From CAYNWT01 sp964450955 (GTDB lineage Bacteria; Planctomycetota; Planctomycetia; Planctomycetales; Planctomycetaceae), in the NCBI GenBank assembly GCA_964450955.1, contig CAYVFI010000008.1:112525-176524 (forward strand): a stretch of DNA of 64,000 nucleotides, in the 5' to 3' direction. This document shows, one piece after another, positions 36,861-48,200 of this stretch. The notes below the pieces were generated by a model, which made no database searches, was not told the origin of the DNA, and worked only from the letters and a program-made list of their open reading frames with translations. Every line of letters begins with the position of its first letter. Within the stretch, counting starts at the first letter, position 1. The position numbers were made by a program, and so were the translations under genes.

Positions 36861-37171
36861 AACTGGTCGTTAACGTTTCGGGGAACGTTACCTGACTAAG
36901 AAGGCCGCACAGATATTTGTGCGGCCTTTTTTTTTGCGCGACTGACGCGAAACAGTCATCCGCGTGACGTTACTTGCGGCGTCTTGATCGGCAGGTTAGC
37001 CGAGGCAACCGCTCGGTCTTAGAGTTTGACTTGTTAGCGGGGTTTTCGTTCGGTCCAACGTGCGTGACATAAGTCTGTTTGTATGCAACCTCACGATGCC
37101 GTTGCGTTTGGTGACCGAAATATGGACACTCGTGGTTGTCCCTGCCCCCAAGTGCACACCGCTGCGAGTCG
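36861..37171. other. Intergenic region with terminator
   Basis: About 310 bp. It holds the strong terminator listed separately (36901-36935) and then the upstream region of the kinase gene, in which no promoter could be recognised. The weak GCGAG 3-8 bp before the ATG at 37172 may serve as ribosome-binding site. Confidence 0.5.
36901..36935 (+). terminator. Rho-independent terminator
   Basis: AAGGCCGCACA (36901-36911) pairs perfectly with TGTGCGGCCTT (36918-36928) over a 6-base loop, followed by a run of nine T to 36935. It ends transcription of the CxxC-repeat protein gene. Confidence 0.95.
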
Positions 37172-39886
37172 ATGGAATACGTCTGTCAGAACTGCGAACA
37201 CGCGACCCAGTCTGCCACTCCGCCGCGGTTTTGTAGTGAGTGCGGCAGTCGGTTCGAGACAACCGAAGTTGAGAACGCGGCGACGCTTGGCCCCGATACG
37301 CAGCTTGTTGAGGACATGGCGACCATGGTTCCGGGACCTGCACCGGGGCCATCGGATGCTGGACGTGATGCGTTGCCGGGCTACCGGATTGGCCGCGAAC
37401 TTGGTCGCGGCGGTATGGGGGTCGTCTATGAAGCCGTCGAAGAATCGACTGGCCGCAGCGTCGCGCTGAAGGTCTTGGCGGCCGGGTTCGATCGAGATGA
37501 AGAGGCCGTTCAGCGGTTCCTCCGAGAAGGGAAAATTGCTGCATCACTGTCGCATCCTCGCAGCACGTTCGTTTACGACGCGGGCGAAGCTGAAGGGCGG
37601 TTCTTCATCACGATGGAACTCATGCCCGGTGGCACGGTGAAGGATGTTATTGACCGTGAGGGCAAGTTGTCGGTTGAGGAAGCCGTAGGCTACACGCTGG
37701 ATATGCTGGAGGGGCTTGAAGCGGCCCACGAGATCAACGTCGTTCATCGGGACATCAAACCGTCCAACTGTTTTGTTAGCGCGGATGGCCGTGTGAAGGT
37801 TGGCGATTTTGGAATCTCGAAATCGCTCATCACGGACGCATCGCTGACACGAACCGGTGCGTTCATGGGCACTCCGATGTTTGCCGCTCCGGAACAGATT
37901 CGGTCAGCGCCCGTTGATGCTCGCACAGATATCTACTCAACCGGCGCCACGCTGTTTTTCATGCTGACAGGGCGACCGCCATTTCAGGGCGACGCGATTC
38001 AGGTTGTCGCCGATATCGTTTCAGACATCCCGCCCACCGCGCGGGAAATCGAACCGGAGATCCCGGCGGAACTAAGCGAAATTATCGCGCGGACGATGGA
38101 AAAAGATCCGACTGCGCGACCTCAATCGACTGCCGAACTTCGGCTCGCACTGATGCCGTTTTCGAGCCGCAATTCGGCAATCGGTGACGTGGGCCGACGT
38201 ATGGCTGCGTTCTTTATTGACGCGTTGTTCATCTGGGTCGTAATCAATGCGATGCTGGTTTTCGGCTCGGCTCTTTCAGGAGGTCAGGGCCCCCTGGCGA
38301 TGGCTACGGATACCCAGAGGATTGTGGTCTCATCGCTCACCGCATTGCTGACGATTCTTTACTTCGCGGTCATGGAATCCCAATGGGGTCGCGGGGTAGG
38401 GAAGCGATTAATGGGACTGCGTGTGGTCAGTCATCGCGGAACGCCGCCTCGGTTCATGCCTGCATTCATACGCGCGGCATTGATTCCAGGGCTCAGTACA
38501 CTTGTTGGCAGCGTTGGGCGCAGCCTGCTGCTGGCGAGTTTGGGCATCGATCCCACTGATCCTGGCGCACAAGTGGAGCCGGTGGCGATTGGCGTGAGTC
38601 TTGGGTTCCCGATTCTGGTCGGGGCAGTGAACCTGGTAGTGATCTCGTCCATGCGGCGGACCAATGGTTTTCTTGGGTGGCACGAGACGCTGACTAACAC
38701 ACGTGTCATTCGGATTCCGGAAGAGACCGTCCGATCCCGCGCGGTTCCTGTCACGGTTCCAACTCACGACCCCGTTGATGCGGGTTCGCAGTATGTGGTC
38801 GCCGGGCGTTTGCACAAGAGTCCCGAGTTCTCGATGTATGCGGCCATGGACAAAACGCTTGGGCGTCCGGTGTGGCTCATGTCGACACAGGATTCCCAGG
38901 CAACAATGTGGTCGGCGGAACGGATTGCCATTTCGCGCGGGACGCGGCAGCACTTGCTGCGGAGCCATACAACGGACGACGGCGTTCGGTGGGATGCGAT
39001 GGAAGCCATAAGAGGTGCACCATTTGCGTCGTTGAGGTTCGGGCATGACAAGCTGACATGGGCGAAGGCAAGACAGGCGCTCATTGATCTGGCGGAAGAA
39101 TTGATAGCAGGAAGTGAGGATGGAACACTGCCAGAGACTCTGACTCCGAGTCAGGTTTGGCTGGACACATCCGGTCGATTGAAACTGTTGGATCTGCCAT
39201 TGTCTGCGGCGAGAGTTGATCATCCGGTCAACGGTGCCGTGCCGCTTCTGGCTGCTTTGGTGGCCAATTGCCGCGAAGTGCTGCCTGGCAAAGGCCTGGA
39301 CTTCTTAAACGAACTCACAGCAAAGCCAGACTCGCTGGAAACGCTCAAGTGGGCGCACCAGCAACTTGAAGAGATCGGGGACAATCGTGGGCCACTAAGC
39401 TGGGACGAACGCATGGGGCTGCTTGCGATGTCGTCCAGTACCGAGTATTCGCTGCTGAACGCTGCGATGCTTTTAGTCGCGATTGCTTGCGCGACATTTT
39501 TTGGTTCCCGCATGCTGTTGTATGTCATCGCCATGGCGATCCCTGCGATGCTTGGATATTTCTTCCAGGGCGGGCCGGTTTTTCGTGTGGCTCAGGTGAG
39601 GCCGCGACGGAAAGGGCGAGTGGCCAGCCGATGGTTGTGTGCATGGCGAAGCCTTGTTGCCTGGCTGCCAGGGACGATGGGGATGGCGCTGATGAGTCTG
39701 TTTGTCATCGAACTGTTTATGGCGGACAAGCTTAGCGGAGGTATCCAGGAAGCTGACGGTATGATCGACTTTGTCATCGGATTCGTTTTGCTAATGGTGT
39801 TTGTTGCTGGAGGTGCTCTGGCCATCTTGATGCCCCGCAAGGGTATTCAGGACTGGTTGTCCGGAACCGAACTGGTGTCGGAGTGA
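37172..39886 (+). CDS. Zinc-ribbon Ser/Thr kinase with RDD and degenerate second kinase-like region
   Basis: 904-residue membrane kinase. Zinc ribbon with Cys 5, 8, 21, 24; Hanks-type kinase about residues 71-335 with all key residues: GRELGRGGMGVVYEA (P-loop), Lys 100 in VALKVL, HRDIKPSN (192-199), DFG (212-214), APEQ (239-242). An RDD membrane domain follows (about 345-520: RRMAAFFIDALFIWVVINAM ... GRGVGKRLMGLRVVSHRG). Residues about 545-770 look like a second, decayed kinase: YVVAGRLHKSPEFSMYAAM parallels the P-loop strand and LTPSQVWLDTSGRLKLLDLP parallels the catalytic/DFG region without HRD or DFG. The C-terminus has four more helices. GCGAG precedes the ATG. It is followed after 7 bp by the DUF4190-like gene, so likely an operon. 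Confidence 0.9.
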   Translation: MEYVCQNCEHATQSATPPRFCSECGSRFETTEVENAATLGPDTQLVEDMATMVPGPAPGPSDAGRDALPGYRIGRELGRGGMGVVYEAVEESTGRSVALKVLAAGFDRDEEAVQRFLREGKIAASLSHPRSTFVYDAGEAEGRFFITMELMPGGTVKDVIDREGKLSVEEAVGYTLDMLEGLEAAHEINVVHRDIKPSNCFVSADGRVKVGDFGISKSLITDASLTRTGAFMGTPMFAAPEQIRSAPVDARTDIYSTGATLFFMLTGRPPFQGDAIQVVADIVSDIPPTAREIEPEIPAELSEIIARTMEKDPTARPQSTAELRLALMPFSSRNSAIGDVGRRMAAFFIDALFIWVVINAMLVFGSALSGGQGPLAMATDTQRIVVSSLTALLTILYFAVMESQWGRGVGKRLMGLRVVSHRGTPPRFMPAFIRAALIPGLSTLVGSVGRSLLLASLGIDPTDPGAQVEPVAIGVSLGFPILVGAVNLVVISSMRRTNGFLGWHETLTNTRVIRIPEETVRSRAVPVTVPTHDPVDAGSQYVVAGRLHKSPEFSMYAAMDKTLGRPVWLMSTQDSQATMWSAERIAISRGTRQHLLRSHTTDDGVRWDAMEAIRGAPFASLRFGHDKLTWAKARQALIDLAEELIAGSEDGTLPETLTPSQVWLDTSGRLKLLDLPLSAARVDHPVNGAVPLLAALVANCREVLPGKGLDFLNELTAKPDSLETLKWAHQQLEEIGDNRGPLSWDERMGLLAMSSSTEYSLLNAAMLLVAIACATFFGSRMLLYVIAMAIPAMLGYFFQGGPVFRVAQVRPRRKGRVASRWLCAWRSLVAWLPGTMGMALMSLFVIELFMADKLSGGIQEADGMIDFVIGFVLLMVFVAGGALAILMPRKGIQDWLSGTELVSE

Positions 39887-39893
39887 ACCTGAA

Positions 39894-40838
39894 ATGACGA
39901 CAGACAAAGACCCGACAGACCATTCGCCCTACCAACCCGCTTCCGAACGACACGTTGTTGTTGGCGATGAAGTCGTTGAAAGTGACTTGTACTGCGGTAA
40001 CTGCAATGCGCAGATCGTCGTCGGTGGGCTTGCCGCGAGTACGGAAGTGCGTTGCGGCGGATGTGGTACTCAGTTCGCTCTGGACACACTCATCGGAGAG
40101 CATGCACCCCGGAACACGAAGGCGACTCTGAGTGCGGTTCTTGGCCTATTGTCGTTTTTCGGATTGTTTCTGACAGGCATTCCCGCCATCTTGCTGGGGC
40201 TTGGTGCTTTGCGTGACGTTCGCGAGCGAAAAACACTGGTCGGTCGTCGCCGGGCGATTACTGGTATCGCGGCTGGTGGTGTATTTGGCTTGTTCTGCAG
40301 TTGTAGCGTGTCGCTGTTAGCGATCGTCGTGCCTCAGTTTATCCCCAGCAAGAACCCGGCCGACATTGCCAGGCTGAGAAAAGAGATTGGCGCGTTCGAG
40401 TTACCGAAAGGGATTGAAGCGGACGAAGTCCAGGATGCGTTCAGTGTTCAACACTTTCGCGCTGAAGATCCTGCTGACACGACCTTGATTTGGTTGACGT
40501 TGGTCAGCAAGAGATACGCCCCAACGGAATCGACAGCGAAAGCCCAGTTTATTGGGCTACGGATGGCCACAGGTGAATTGCAACCAGAAGCCATGCATGA
40601 GTTCGAAGTCTTTGGTCAAACCATCGAAGTGAAAGAAGAACGCGGCAACTTCCGCGGTACCGACGTTCGAGTCTTTACCGGATTGGTCGAACGTGAGAAG
40701 GATTGGATGCTTATTGTCATTCGGAGTGAGCTGGAGCCTGCGGGCGGGACGGGTAAGGATCTTCGCGTTCCGATGGATGCCGAAGACGTCCGCGTCTTCC
40801 TGAAATCGTTCCGGCTGCCTGGTGAAGACGCGGAATAG
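39894..40838 (+). CDS. Zinc-ribbon membrane protein (DUF4190-like)
   Basis: 314 residues. Residues about 30-65 form a zinc ribbon (CGNCNAQIV ... CGGCGTQF), then two helices with the DUF4190 pattern (LSAVLGLLSFFGLFLTGIPA and ITGIAAGGVFGLFCSCSVSL). The remaining 170 residues are an extracytoplasmic or cytoplasmic domain rich in Glu/Lys with no recognised family. Seven bp separate it from the kinase gene, so it is probably its operon partner and possibly a target of it; the shared zinc ribbon type supports this. Function unknown. Confidence 0.75.
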   Translation: MTTDKDPTDHSPYQPASERHVVVGDEVVESDLYCGNCNAQIVVGGLAASTEVRCGGCGTQFALDTLIGEHAPRNTKATLSAVLGLLSFFGLFLTGIPAILLGLGALRDVRERKTLVGRRRAITGIAAGGVFGLFCSCSVSLLAIVVPQFIPSKNPADIARLRKEIGAFELPKGIEADEVQDAFSVQHFRAEDPADTTLIWLTLVSKRYAPTESTAKAQFIGLRMATGELQPEAMHEFEVFGQTIEVKEERGNFRGTDVRVFTGLVEREKDWMLIVIRSELEPAGGTGKDLRVPMDAEDVRVFLKSFRLPGEDAE

Positions 40839-40986
40839 TTTGTTCCGATTGGGAGAACCGGGCGATTCAAACCGCCGGTCCGCTCGGTGAGTTTTCAGTA
40901 GTTTCACTCGCGTGAAACGCAAGTCTTGCAGTTCGCCCATCCTTCGCGATGATGGATCTGTCAGAAAATTCACCAGAGACAGACAC

Positions 40987-42207
40987 ATGAAACTTCAGCT
41001 GATCGTCATTGAAGGCAAAGACAAGGGTCGTATTTTCCAACTTGCCGAAGGCAGCGCGTCGATGGGACGCGGGGCAGCTGCGGTTCACCAAGTGACCGAC
41101 CTACGGGCTTCGCGAACGCACTGCACGTTCGAAGTGGATAACGGAACTGTTCGAGTTTCCGACGCCGGCAGTTCAGGCGGAACCTTTGTCGGTGGCGATC
41201 GAGTCGATACGCAGGAGCTCAAGCCCGGCGACGAAGTGACCATCGGCGATACGCGGTTGCGGTATGTCATCGGTGACGTGGATGCTCAAAGTACGCTGAC
41301 CTCCATCGGATTGATGCAATCAGAACCCGAAGAGTTCTCCGAGATGCCGGACCTTGTGGGTCAGAAGGTACACACGTACGACGTTGTTCAGAAACTGGCC
41401 GAAGGTCGCAGCAGTATCGTTTACAAAGCTCGTGACGAAGAAAAGAACCGCGACATCGCGCTCAAGGTTCTTCGGCCTGAGTACACATCCAACGAACAGG
41501 ATAAACAGCGTTTCCTACGCGCGATGAAGACCATGTTTCCGGTTCGACACGAAAATATCGTCCGGATTTACAACGCCGGTCAGACCGGCGACCACTGGTG
41601 GGCGGCTCTCGAATACATCGAGGGCGAGAGTATGGCCAATGTGATTGAACGCATCGGAACCGCCGGCATGCTGGATTGGCAATACGCTTACCGCGTCGCA
41701 GTCCACGTTGCACGAGCCCTGGAAGTGGCGTTCGAGAACAAGATTGTTCACCGCAAGATCGAACCTGAAAACATCATCATGCGGACGTCAGACAAAGTCA
41801 CCAAACTGGGTGACATGATGTTGGCCAAGGGACTGGAAGGCAGCCAGGCCGAGCAGATCACTCGGCCTGGGCAATTGATTGGCGAGATCGTTTACATGTC
41901 ACCCGAACGCACCCGTAGCACCGAAGAGGCCGACACGCGTTCGGACATCTATTCACTCGGAGCAACCTGCTACGCGCTGCTCACCGGTCGACCGCCGTTC
42001 GAAGGCAAGAACCTGCCGGACCTGATGATGAAGATCCGCAACGAAGAACCAGAGAAGCCCAAGAAGTTCCAGCTAGCGATCAACGACATGTTCGAAGGCT
42101 GTGTTTTGAAGATGCTGGCAAAGCGACCTGAAGACCGATACCAGGACCCAACTGCGCTGCTGATGGATTTGGAACGCGTCGGCAAGTTTGCAGGTATTGA
42201 GGTATAA
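40987..42207 (+). CDS. FHA-domain pseudokinase
   Basis: 406 residues. Residues 1-100 are a forkhead-associated phosphothreonine-binding domain (SMGRGAAAVHQVTDLRASRT, with the R-x-x-x-x-H-C pattern RASRTHCTFEV, and SGGTFVGG). The rest is a protein kinase fold (about 130-400) with Lys 160 in ALKVLRPEY, SPERT and SDIYSLGATCYALLTGRPPF, but the catalytic loop is HRKIEPEN (255-262, Asp replaced by Lys) and DFG is DMM (276-278). The loop also keeps Asn 262. It should bind nucleotide poorly and not phosphorylate, so it acts as a scaffold or sensor. The ATG at 40987 is the FHA start; a longer in-frame start adds 25 unrelated residues. It lies 148 bp after the zinc-ribbon gene. Confidence 0.9.
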   Translation: MKLQLIVIEGKDKGRIFQLAEGSASMGRGAAAVHQVTDLRASRTHCTFEVDNGTVRVSDAGSSGGTFVGGDRVDTQELKPGDEVTIGDTRLRYVIGDVDAQSTLTSIGLMQSEPEEFSEMPDLVGQKVHTYDVVQKLAEGRSSIVYKARDEEKNRDIALKVLRPEYTSNEQDKQRFLRAMKTMFPVRHENIVRIYNAGQTGDHWWAALEYIEGESMANVIERIGTAGMLDWQYAYRVAVHVARALEVAFENKIVHRKIEPENIIMRTSDKVTKLGDMMLAKGLEGSQAEQITRPGQLIGEIVYMSPERTRSTEEADTRSDIYSLGATCYALLTGRPPFEGKNLPDLMMKIRNEEPEKPKKFQLAINDMFEGCVLKMLAKRPEDRYQDPTALLMDLERVGKFAGIEV

Positions 42208-42270
42208 AGTCGCCGAACACTCCGTGTTCGGTTGGGGGGTGGGACCGGACTCGGAGAGTCCGGCGACTTT
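42206..42270. repeat. Cruciform-forming repeat spanning two stop codons
   Basis: Outer arms AAAGTCGCCG (42206-42215) and CGGCGACTTT (42261-42270) pair perfectly; inside are two hairpins, CCGAACAC (42213-42220) with GTGTTCGG (42224-42231), and CCGGACTC (42245-42252) with GAGTCCGG (42256-42263). Outer and inner arms share a few bases, so they compete. The unit fills the whole gap between the convergent FHA-pseudokinase and giant-protein genes, taking in the last A of one stop and touching the other. It can serve as terminator for both. Confidence 0.8.
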
Positions 42271-45200
42271 ACCTCACCGGTGGTTTGACTTCTTTCACAA
42301 TCGCTCCGTGTTCTTCACTCATGATGAGTAGGGAGAACCGTTCGACGGCGTCCAGTTCGTTTGTACTGAGTGACGCGTAGTCGAAACGGCCGCGTAGGTC
42401 GGTGTAGCCGTCTTTGTAGAACTTGACCTGGCCGTTCTTTAGTTTGGCGTAGGTCTTCACGTAGGTGCCGGGCAGGGCGGCGTTTTGTTTGGACGATGTC
42501 ACTCGCAGTTGACCGTAGTTGTCCATGGTTTGCAGGGCCAGTGAGTTGGAATAGTAGGCCGCTGTTTGCGTTCGGCCGCGACCGACGACTTCGACCAGGA
42601 CGTTCTTGTTCTGCAGGTCTTTTGGCAGAGTGAACTGGAACCGCTTTTCATCCTCGGGAAGTTCCAGAGTCTGCGAAGCGTTTGGTTTGACGTGGCTGAA
42701 GTGACCTGACGGGCCTTGCACGAATGGGTTCCGACTGAACAGCAGTTCGATATCCATGAGGTAGTAGTTCACGCGAACCGTGTCGAGGTTCTCGTAGTCG
42801 ACCTGCACTTCGGTTGCTTCGAGAGCTACATCCAGCGAACAATCGTTGGCCGCCAGTTGCGCGATTTGCTGGTCGCGGTTGTCCGGGTCGGCGGATTTCT
42901 GATCTTCGGGCTTTGACCCTGAGTCGATCTCTTTGATCTGCTGACCCATTGATGCGAACACGTTTCGCCAATGGTCGATTGGGTATTCGGCGTAGCGTTC
43001 GACCATGCCTTTCGCGGTTTCCAGACCCTTGGTGTAGAAGTCCGTGTAAGCCGCGAAGTAGTCGTGTTGAAGTTTCGATGGCAGGTTGGCTGGATCAACT
43101 TGGCTGAAGTAGCCCAGTGCTTCACCGACGCGGTCCTGCAGCAGCATGTAGTAGGTGACCGACATCAGGTCACGGTCCGTGAGTTTTGCTCGCTGGCTAA
43201 GGATGTTGGTGAGTTCTGTGTACTGTTCTGCGAATCGGTTGTTCAGAATTTTCCGTTCCGCGCCAAGCTGGTGAGCTCGGGCATTGACCAGCGGTTTGTA
43301 TTCCAGGTGCTGGTAGCTGCGGCGTTCGATTGGATCGATGGTTAGCAGTTTGCTGTCCAGGACCACGCCGCAGTTGGCGACGAACTGTTCGTCATTGCGA
43401 AGGAACTGGGTGAGACGGTTTTGGTCGTTGTGCTTGACGGCGTATGACCACAGCGTGTCGTGGAAGTGGTGCCGTTGATCCAGCAGTTCCGTGACCTTGT
43501 CGAAGAATGCTGCATCCTGCATTCGCCAAGCAATGCGCCCGACGTCGATGCGATTGAGATTGTTTTCCTGAAGGTACTTCAGCACATCGTCTGCCGATGC
43601 GTACTGCGAAACGTACTCCCATGATTCCTGGTCGATGTTTGATGGTTCTGCCACAACGTGGAACTTAAACGCATCTGCTTCCGCAACCAGTTCGCCATCA
43701 CGAGCGACATGAACCGGATAGTGGGCGTAGTCGCCGGCGACCGGGAAGTAGAACAAGTATTCGATGGTTTGCGTCGCGTATGGCCCCAGCATTAACGCTT
43801 TGCTGCTGGTGTATTTGGCTCCACCGACGGGCAGTGCTCCCATTGGTATCTGTGTCAACGCATTGAAAATTCGCGGCGTTGACGTCGGGTTCGTGACAAC
43901 AACCTGAGCTCCATAAACCGTTTGGATGAGGAACTCGTCGGTGACGAATTTGTCGACCTTCTGGTTATTTTCGATGCGGTGTCGATCGTCGGCTCGGAAG
44001 AAGTTTTGGCCAACCAGGACGGGTGGTTTGTTGTCAGCTTCCTTTGCCGGCCGAATCTGTTCGTGGACAATGATCCCCGCGCTGGCGGTTTTCATGGTCA
44101 GCTTTGAATCTTCCTTCTCCACTTTGTGTTCGGCCGATTCGAATGGCAGATCCAGCACGGCCAAAGCCAGCATCATCTCTGTAAAGCTGTTGGCAGCTTC
44201 GGCGACGTTGGCCGACACGAATGGGCCATCTCCGTTGTGGGCTCCGAAGTCGTTCCAGAATCCGTCCACCTGAATTAGTTGTTCGTTTTGCTGGGCCAGT
44301 GGCAAGCGGTAATAGTTGTTCTCAGCCCATTCTCGAGTCTTATCGACCTGACGGAATAGCTGCGCCCGACGTCTAGCGTCCCCGAGCCGTTCATACAGTA
44401 CTTCGGCGCCATCGTCACCACCTGCGGCTCGCCCACCACTCCTCATGAGCGACTCTTTCGACAGGGCCTTGCCTGCCGACATCTTCGATTTGCGTCGCAA
44501 CGACTGTCGGCCACGAGACTGCGATTTTTTATCGACTGCCTTTAGCGATTCGTTTGAGAGACCACGTTGGAATCTCGCTGCACTTTCCTGAGGCATGCCT
44601 CCATACACTGCACCGCCGCCAAAGCCGCCGCCTCCAAGTCCTCCTCCACCGCCGCCGGGAGCTGCGAAGTATGCGGGACCACCTGCCTGATCGTCATCTT
44701 CGCCAAGACGTGATAGGGCACTCACGCTGAGAGCCGTTGCAAACAGCCGCTCTTCTTCCTGCGTGTTGGGCGGCATTAGGTTGTACAGATCGGACACGTA
44801 TCGGCGGCCGGAATCATTCGCGATTCGTTGAGCCAGTAGTAGACGTTCGAAGGTATTGAGTCGGTCGTACAGGTATGGCTGGACGTGGCGTTCGACAGGC
44901 ATTCCCAGCAGCCATTCGTCCAGGAAGGTCTTATCAAACTTGTTGGCCAGATACGGTTTGACGACCGCCGCGAAGAACTCGGGATCCTTCCTGAACAGGA
45001 AGTAGTTGAGTTCGTGGCACGCGTACTTTGAGTACAGAGATCTTTTCTTTGCCAGTTCCAGTTCAGGCCAGTCCAACACGAATCGGAACGTTTTCAGATT
45101 GGCATTTCCGTTGAGTGTTTCGAACAGCTGGAACACGCTTCGCAGCGAGTCGTACATCACCATTTGCGATGTGCCGAGGTCTTCGAGTGTGAATTCCTCA

Positions 45201-48200
45201 CCCGCTTTGATGACAGAGATTTGCTTTTGTTGCGAGAAGTCCTTAGCCGGATCAAACCCACCAGCCAGTCGCAGGTCCATGGACCGCGTTTCCTTCTTCG
45301 GTAATGAAACGCTTTTCCAGACCGTGTTGATCGGGTCCACAACAACGACGTGAACTTCCTGGTGGCCTTCAAGCGCTTCCAATTCGATGGTCAGCTTGCC
45401 GTCTGCATCCGGGATCAGGTTGGTCAGGACGACGGCCGAATCGCCGAGGAAATCCAGCGATGGTGACTGCGAACCGCTTGCTGGCTGCTCACGAAGCCGA
45501 CGCATTTGGTCAGCGCTTTCCATAGGCGCCGCAGCGGCGGGCTTTGGTGCGAACGAGTCGCCTTTCTTTGCATCCTGCACGTCGGTTTGTGTTGTGCGAA
45601 CGGGCCACGGATTCAACAGCAGACCCGGATGGGCGTTCATGTTGCCGGGGTATTTGTCTGCGTACCGTCGGTCAAGGATGTACCGATACTCGTCGCCAAT
45701 GTTGCGTCCTTCGACGTAGTAGGACTTTGATCGACCCTGCCCGGTGGTGGTTAAGCTACCGCGATTCATGGCAAGTTGAAGGTGCGAGTGTTCTGGTCGG
45801 AACGTATTGGCGAACACGTGCACGCGAGCGAACTTGCTGGCCTGAGCGAGACGCACCTCCAGTTTGTTACCGTTTAGGTTGGTGTCTGCGATCTGAACCT
45901 CGTCCAGCAGTTCTGTCTTCAGCTTTCGCGATTGGCCCAGAACGTAGTTTCTGTTTTTCGATCCATCCGCAATACGAACCACAACGTTGCGTTCGTCCAC
46001 ACCTTCGGCGATTGAAACGCGATAGTCACCTGCGGGCAGGTCGTCCAGCACGATGAATCCATCGTTAAGTTTTGCCGATGTGAACCGACTTTGCGTGAAG
46101 TCGTTTCCGCGGAGTTCAAACACGGAGAGATTGGTGTTTGTGATCTCCGACAGCAGCGTTCGGATTCGAACCGGTTCGCCCAGTTTGGCGTGTACCGTTT
46201 GGATGCCGATGTGGCCTTGTGTGGCGGTGTTCCACGTACGCGTGATGCCGGATTGAATGCTGGCTGTTACGGTTTCGATGCCGTCCAGTTCGCCCAGCAT
46301 GATGCGGCCGGATTTGTCTGACTTCAGCGAACGCGTTACCACACGTTTAAAGTCTGCGTGCTTGACACTGACTGAAACCGCAATGCCTTCGCGAGCCTCA
46401 CCGGTTCGTCCCAAAACGTCGATGACAAACTTCCCATCCACGCGGCCGAAGTGCGCATCGACGATTGCGGTCGTCTTCTCAGTCCCGTTCACGGAAAACG
46501 ACTGAGTCGCACTGACGTCAAAGTCTTTGCCCTGACTCTGGTTCCGGACTTTGCCGGTGACTGTGAACTGAATGGAAGCCAGTCGATTTGGAACCGAAAA
46601 CTCGTGCGTCGTTTCGCGGTCCTCAAACAACGCGAAATCTTCAACTGTTGATGTCGCACTGATTCCGTCGAGATCAGTCGAATTGATAATGAGCTTGGCA
46701 TCCTTGATCGCGTCGATGCTGGCAGGGACGTTGTTGACCGTCAGTCGCGGCCGCACAATCAGCGTTGCCGTGTTCCGCCGGATCAGTTCTTCGCGGTCCA
46801 CAAACATGCGAGCCGCGAAGGCAGGTGCTTCAGTCGCATGGTTGAAGTGTCCCAGACTGACGAAGTTGCCGTGTTGAATGATGACTGGCTTGCGTCCCGG
46901 CTGAGTCGAAAACGGAACCGTGATGCGACCATCTTCGTCGGCCTCATAGTCCTGACCGCCAATTAACAGGCTGGCGGTCTTAAGCTGTTCGTTCTTTTCG
47001 TTAAGAACCGTGAATCGCTGGCCTGCCACAGTGGTTTCAGTAACAAAGTGCAGGCGGCCTTTCCGAATCAACGCGCGGCTGGACTTGCCGTTGCCGATGA
47101 AGTCGATGACGTAGGTTCCGCGTTTGTTGAGTTCAGGAAAGTCGAACGTTCGTTTCACTCGGCGCAGTGGCGGTTCTTTGTATTTGATGGTTTCTTCACG
47201 GCTGGCGACCAACCCGTCCAGGTTGATGTCTGTGTTCACTTCACGTCCCGTGTCGCGATAGAAATTGGCGGCATTGATTTCGAAGACCTTCACGATCATC
47301 GTCGAGACGTTCTTGACAAACACATCCAGTGAAACGGCGTCGTCCGGTTCGTAGTAGTCCTGATTTGTTTCCGCGAAGTCGATGTCGATGCGATCGCGCA
47401 GCTTGCGGTACGTTTCGGGCGGCAGCATGGAATACCACTTCTCAGCGTCGCCGATACCGTTAACGATTTTTGTCTCGGCGAACACATGCTTCAGCCACGT
47501 GTCGTCCACATACGGTTCGAACTCCCGGACGCTGTCGGCGCGGACTAGTAGGTTCATCAGGTATTCACGGACGATCGGTTCGTCGTTGCCGACCGGCGGC
47601 AGGGTGGTGATGCGTTTGTAGTCGGCGTTGAGATCGCAGGGGTACCGACGATTGTTCGCGCGCTTCATGTATTCGGAATCCATGTAGCTGGTTCGTCGCG
47701 GCAGCTTGAGGTATTCCATGAAGGTTGATTTGTTGTACTGTCCTTGTTGTTGGTCAAACACCAGTCGCTGGTACAGAACGTGTGCCTTGAGCGAGTTTTG
47801 GTTCGGTGACAGCGATCGAACGAAGCCCCACAGTCGGTCGAGGTACGCATCGCGTTCGTCTCGATCCAGACGCATATCAACGTCGTTGCCGGGCCTCAGT
47901 CGTGCTGCCCACTGCAGTACGAAGTTGGAGTTGTTAAGCAACTCCGGCATCAACCTGGCGCACTTCTTCAGTTGGTCCAGCAATAGTCGACTGTGAATCG
48001 GATGCGAACCGAACCCACTGCTTGGAGCTCTCAGGTCGGCAACGACCATTGCTGGCAGATTCTCGTAGTTGGGCAGTTCCAATCGGTGCAGTAAATCGCG
48101 CCGCCGAATATCGCTGACTTCGTCGTTCCGTACCAACCATCGCATCGCCCGGTCTTCGAATTCACTAAGGTCCTTCGCTGACCTGATTGCACGCTGTGTC

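Noticed and set aside
38408..39223. 271-codon - strand frame
   Set aside because: Antisense shadow inside the kinase/RDD gene.
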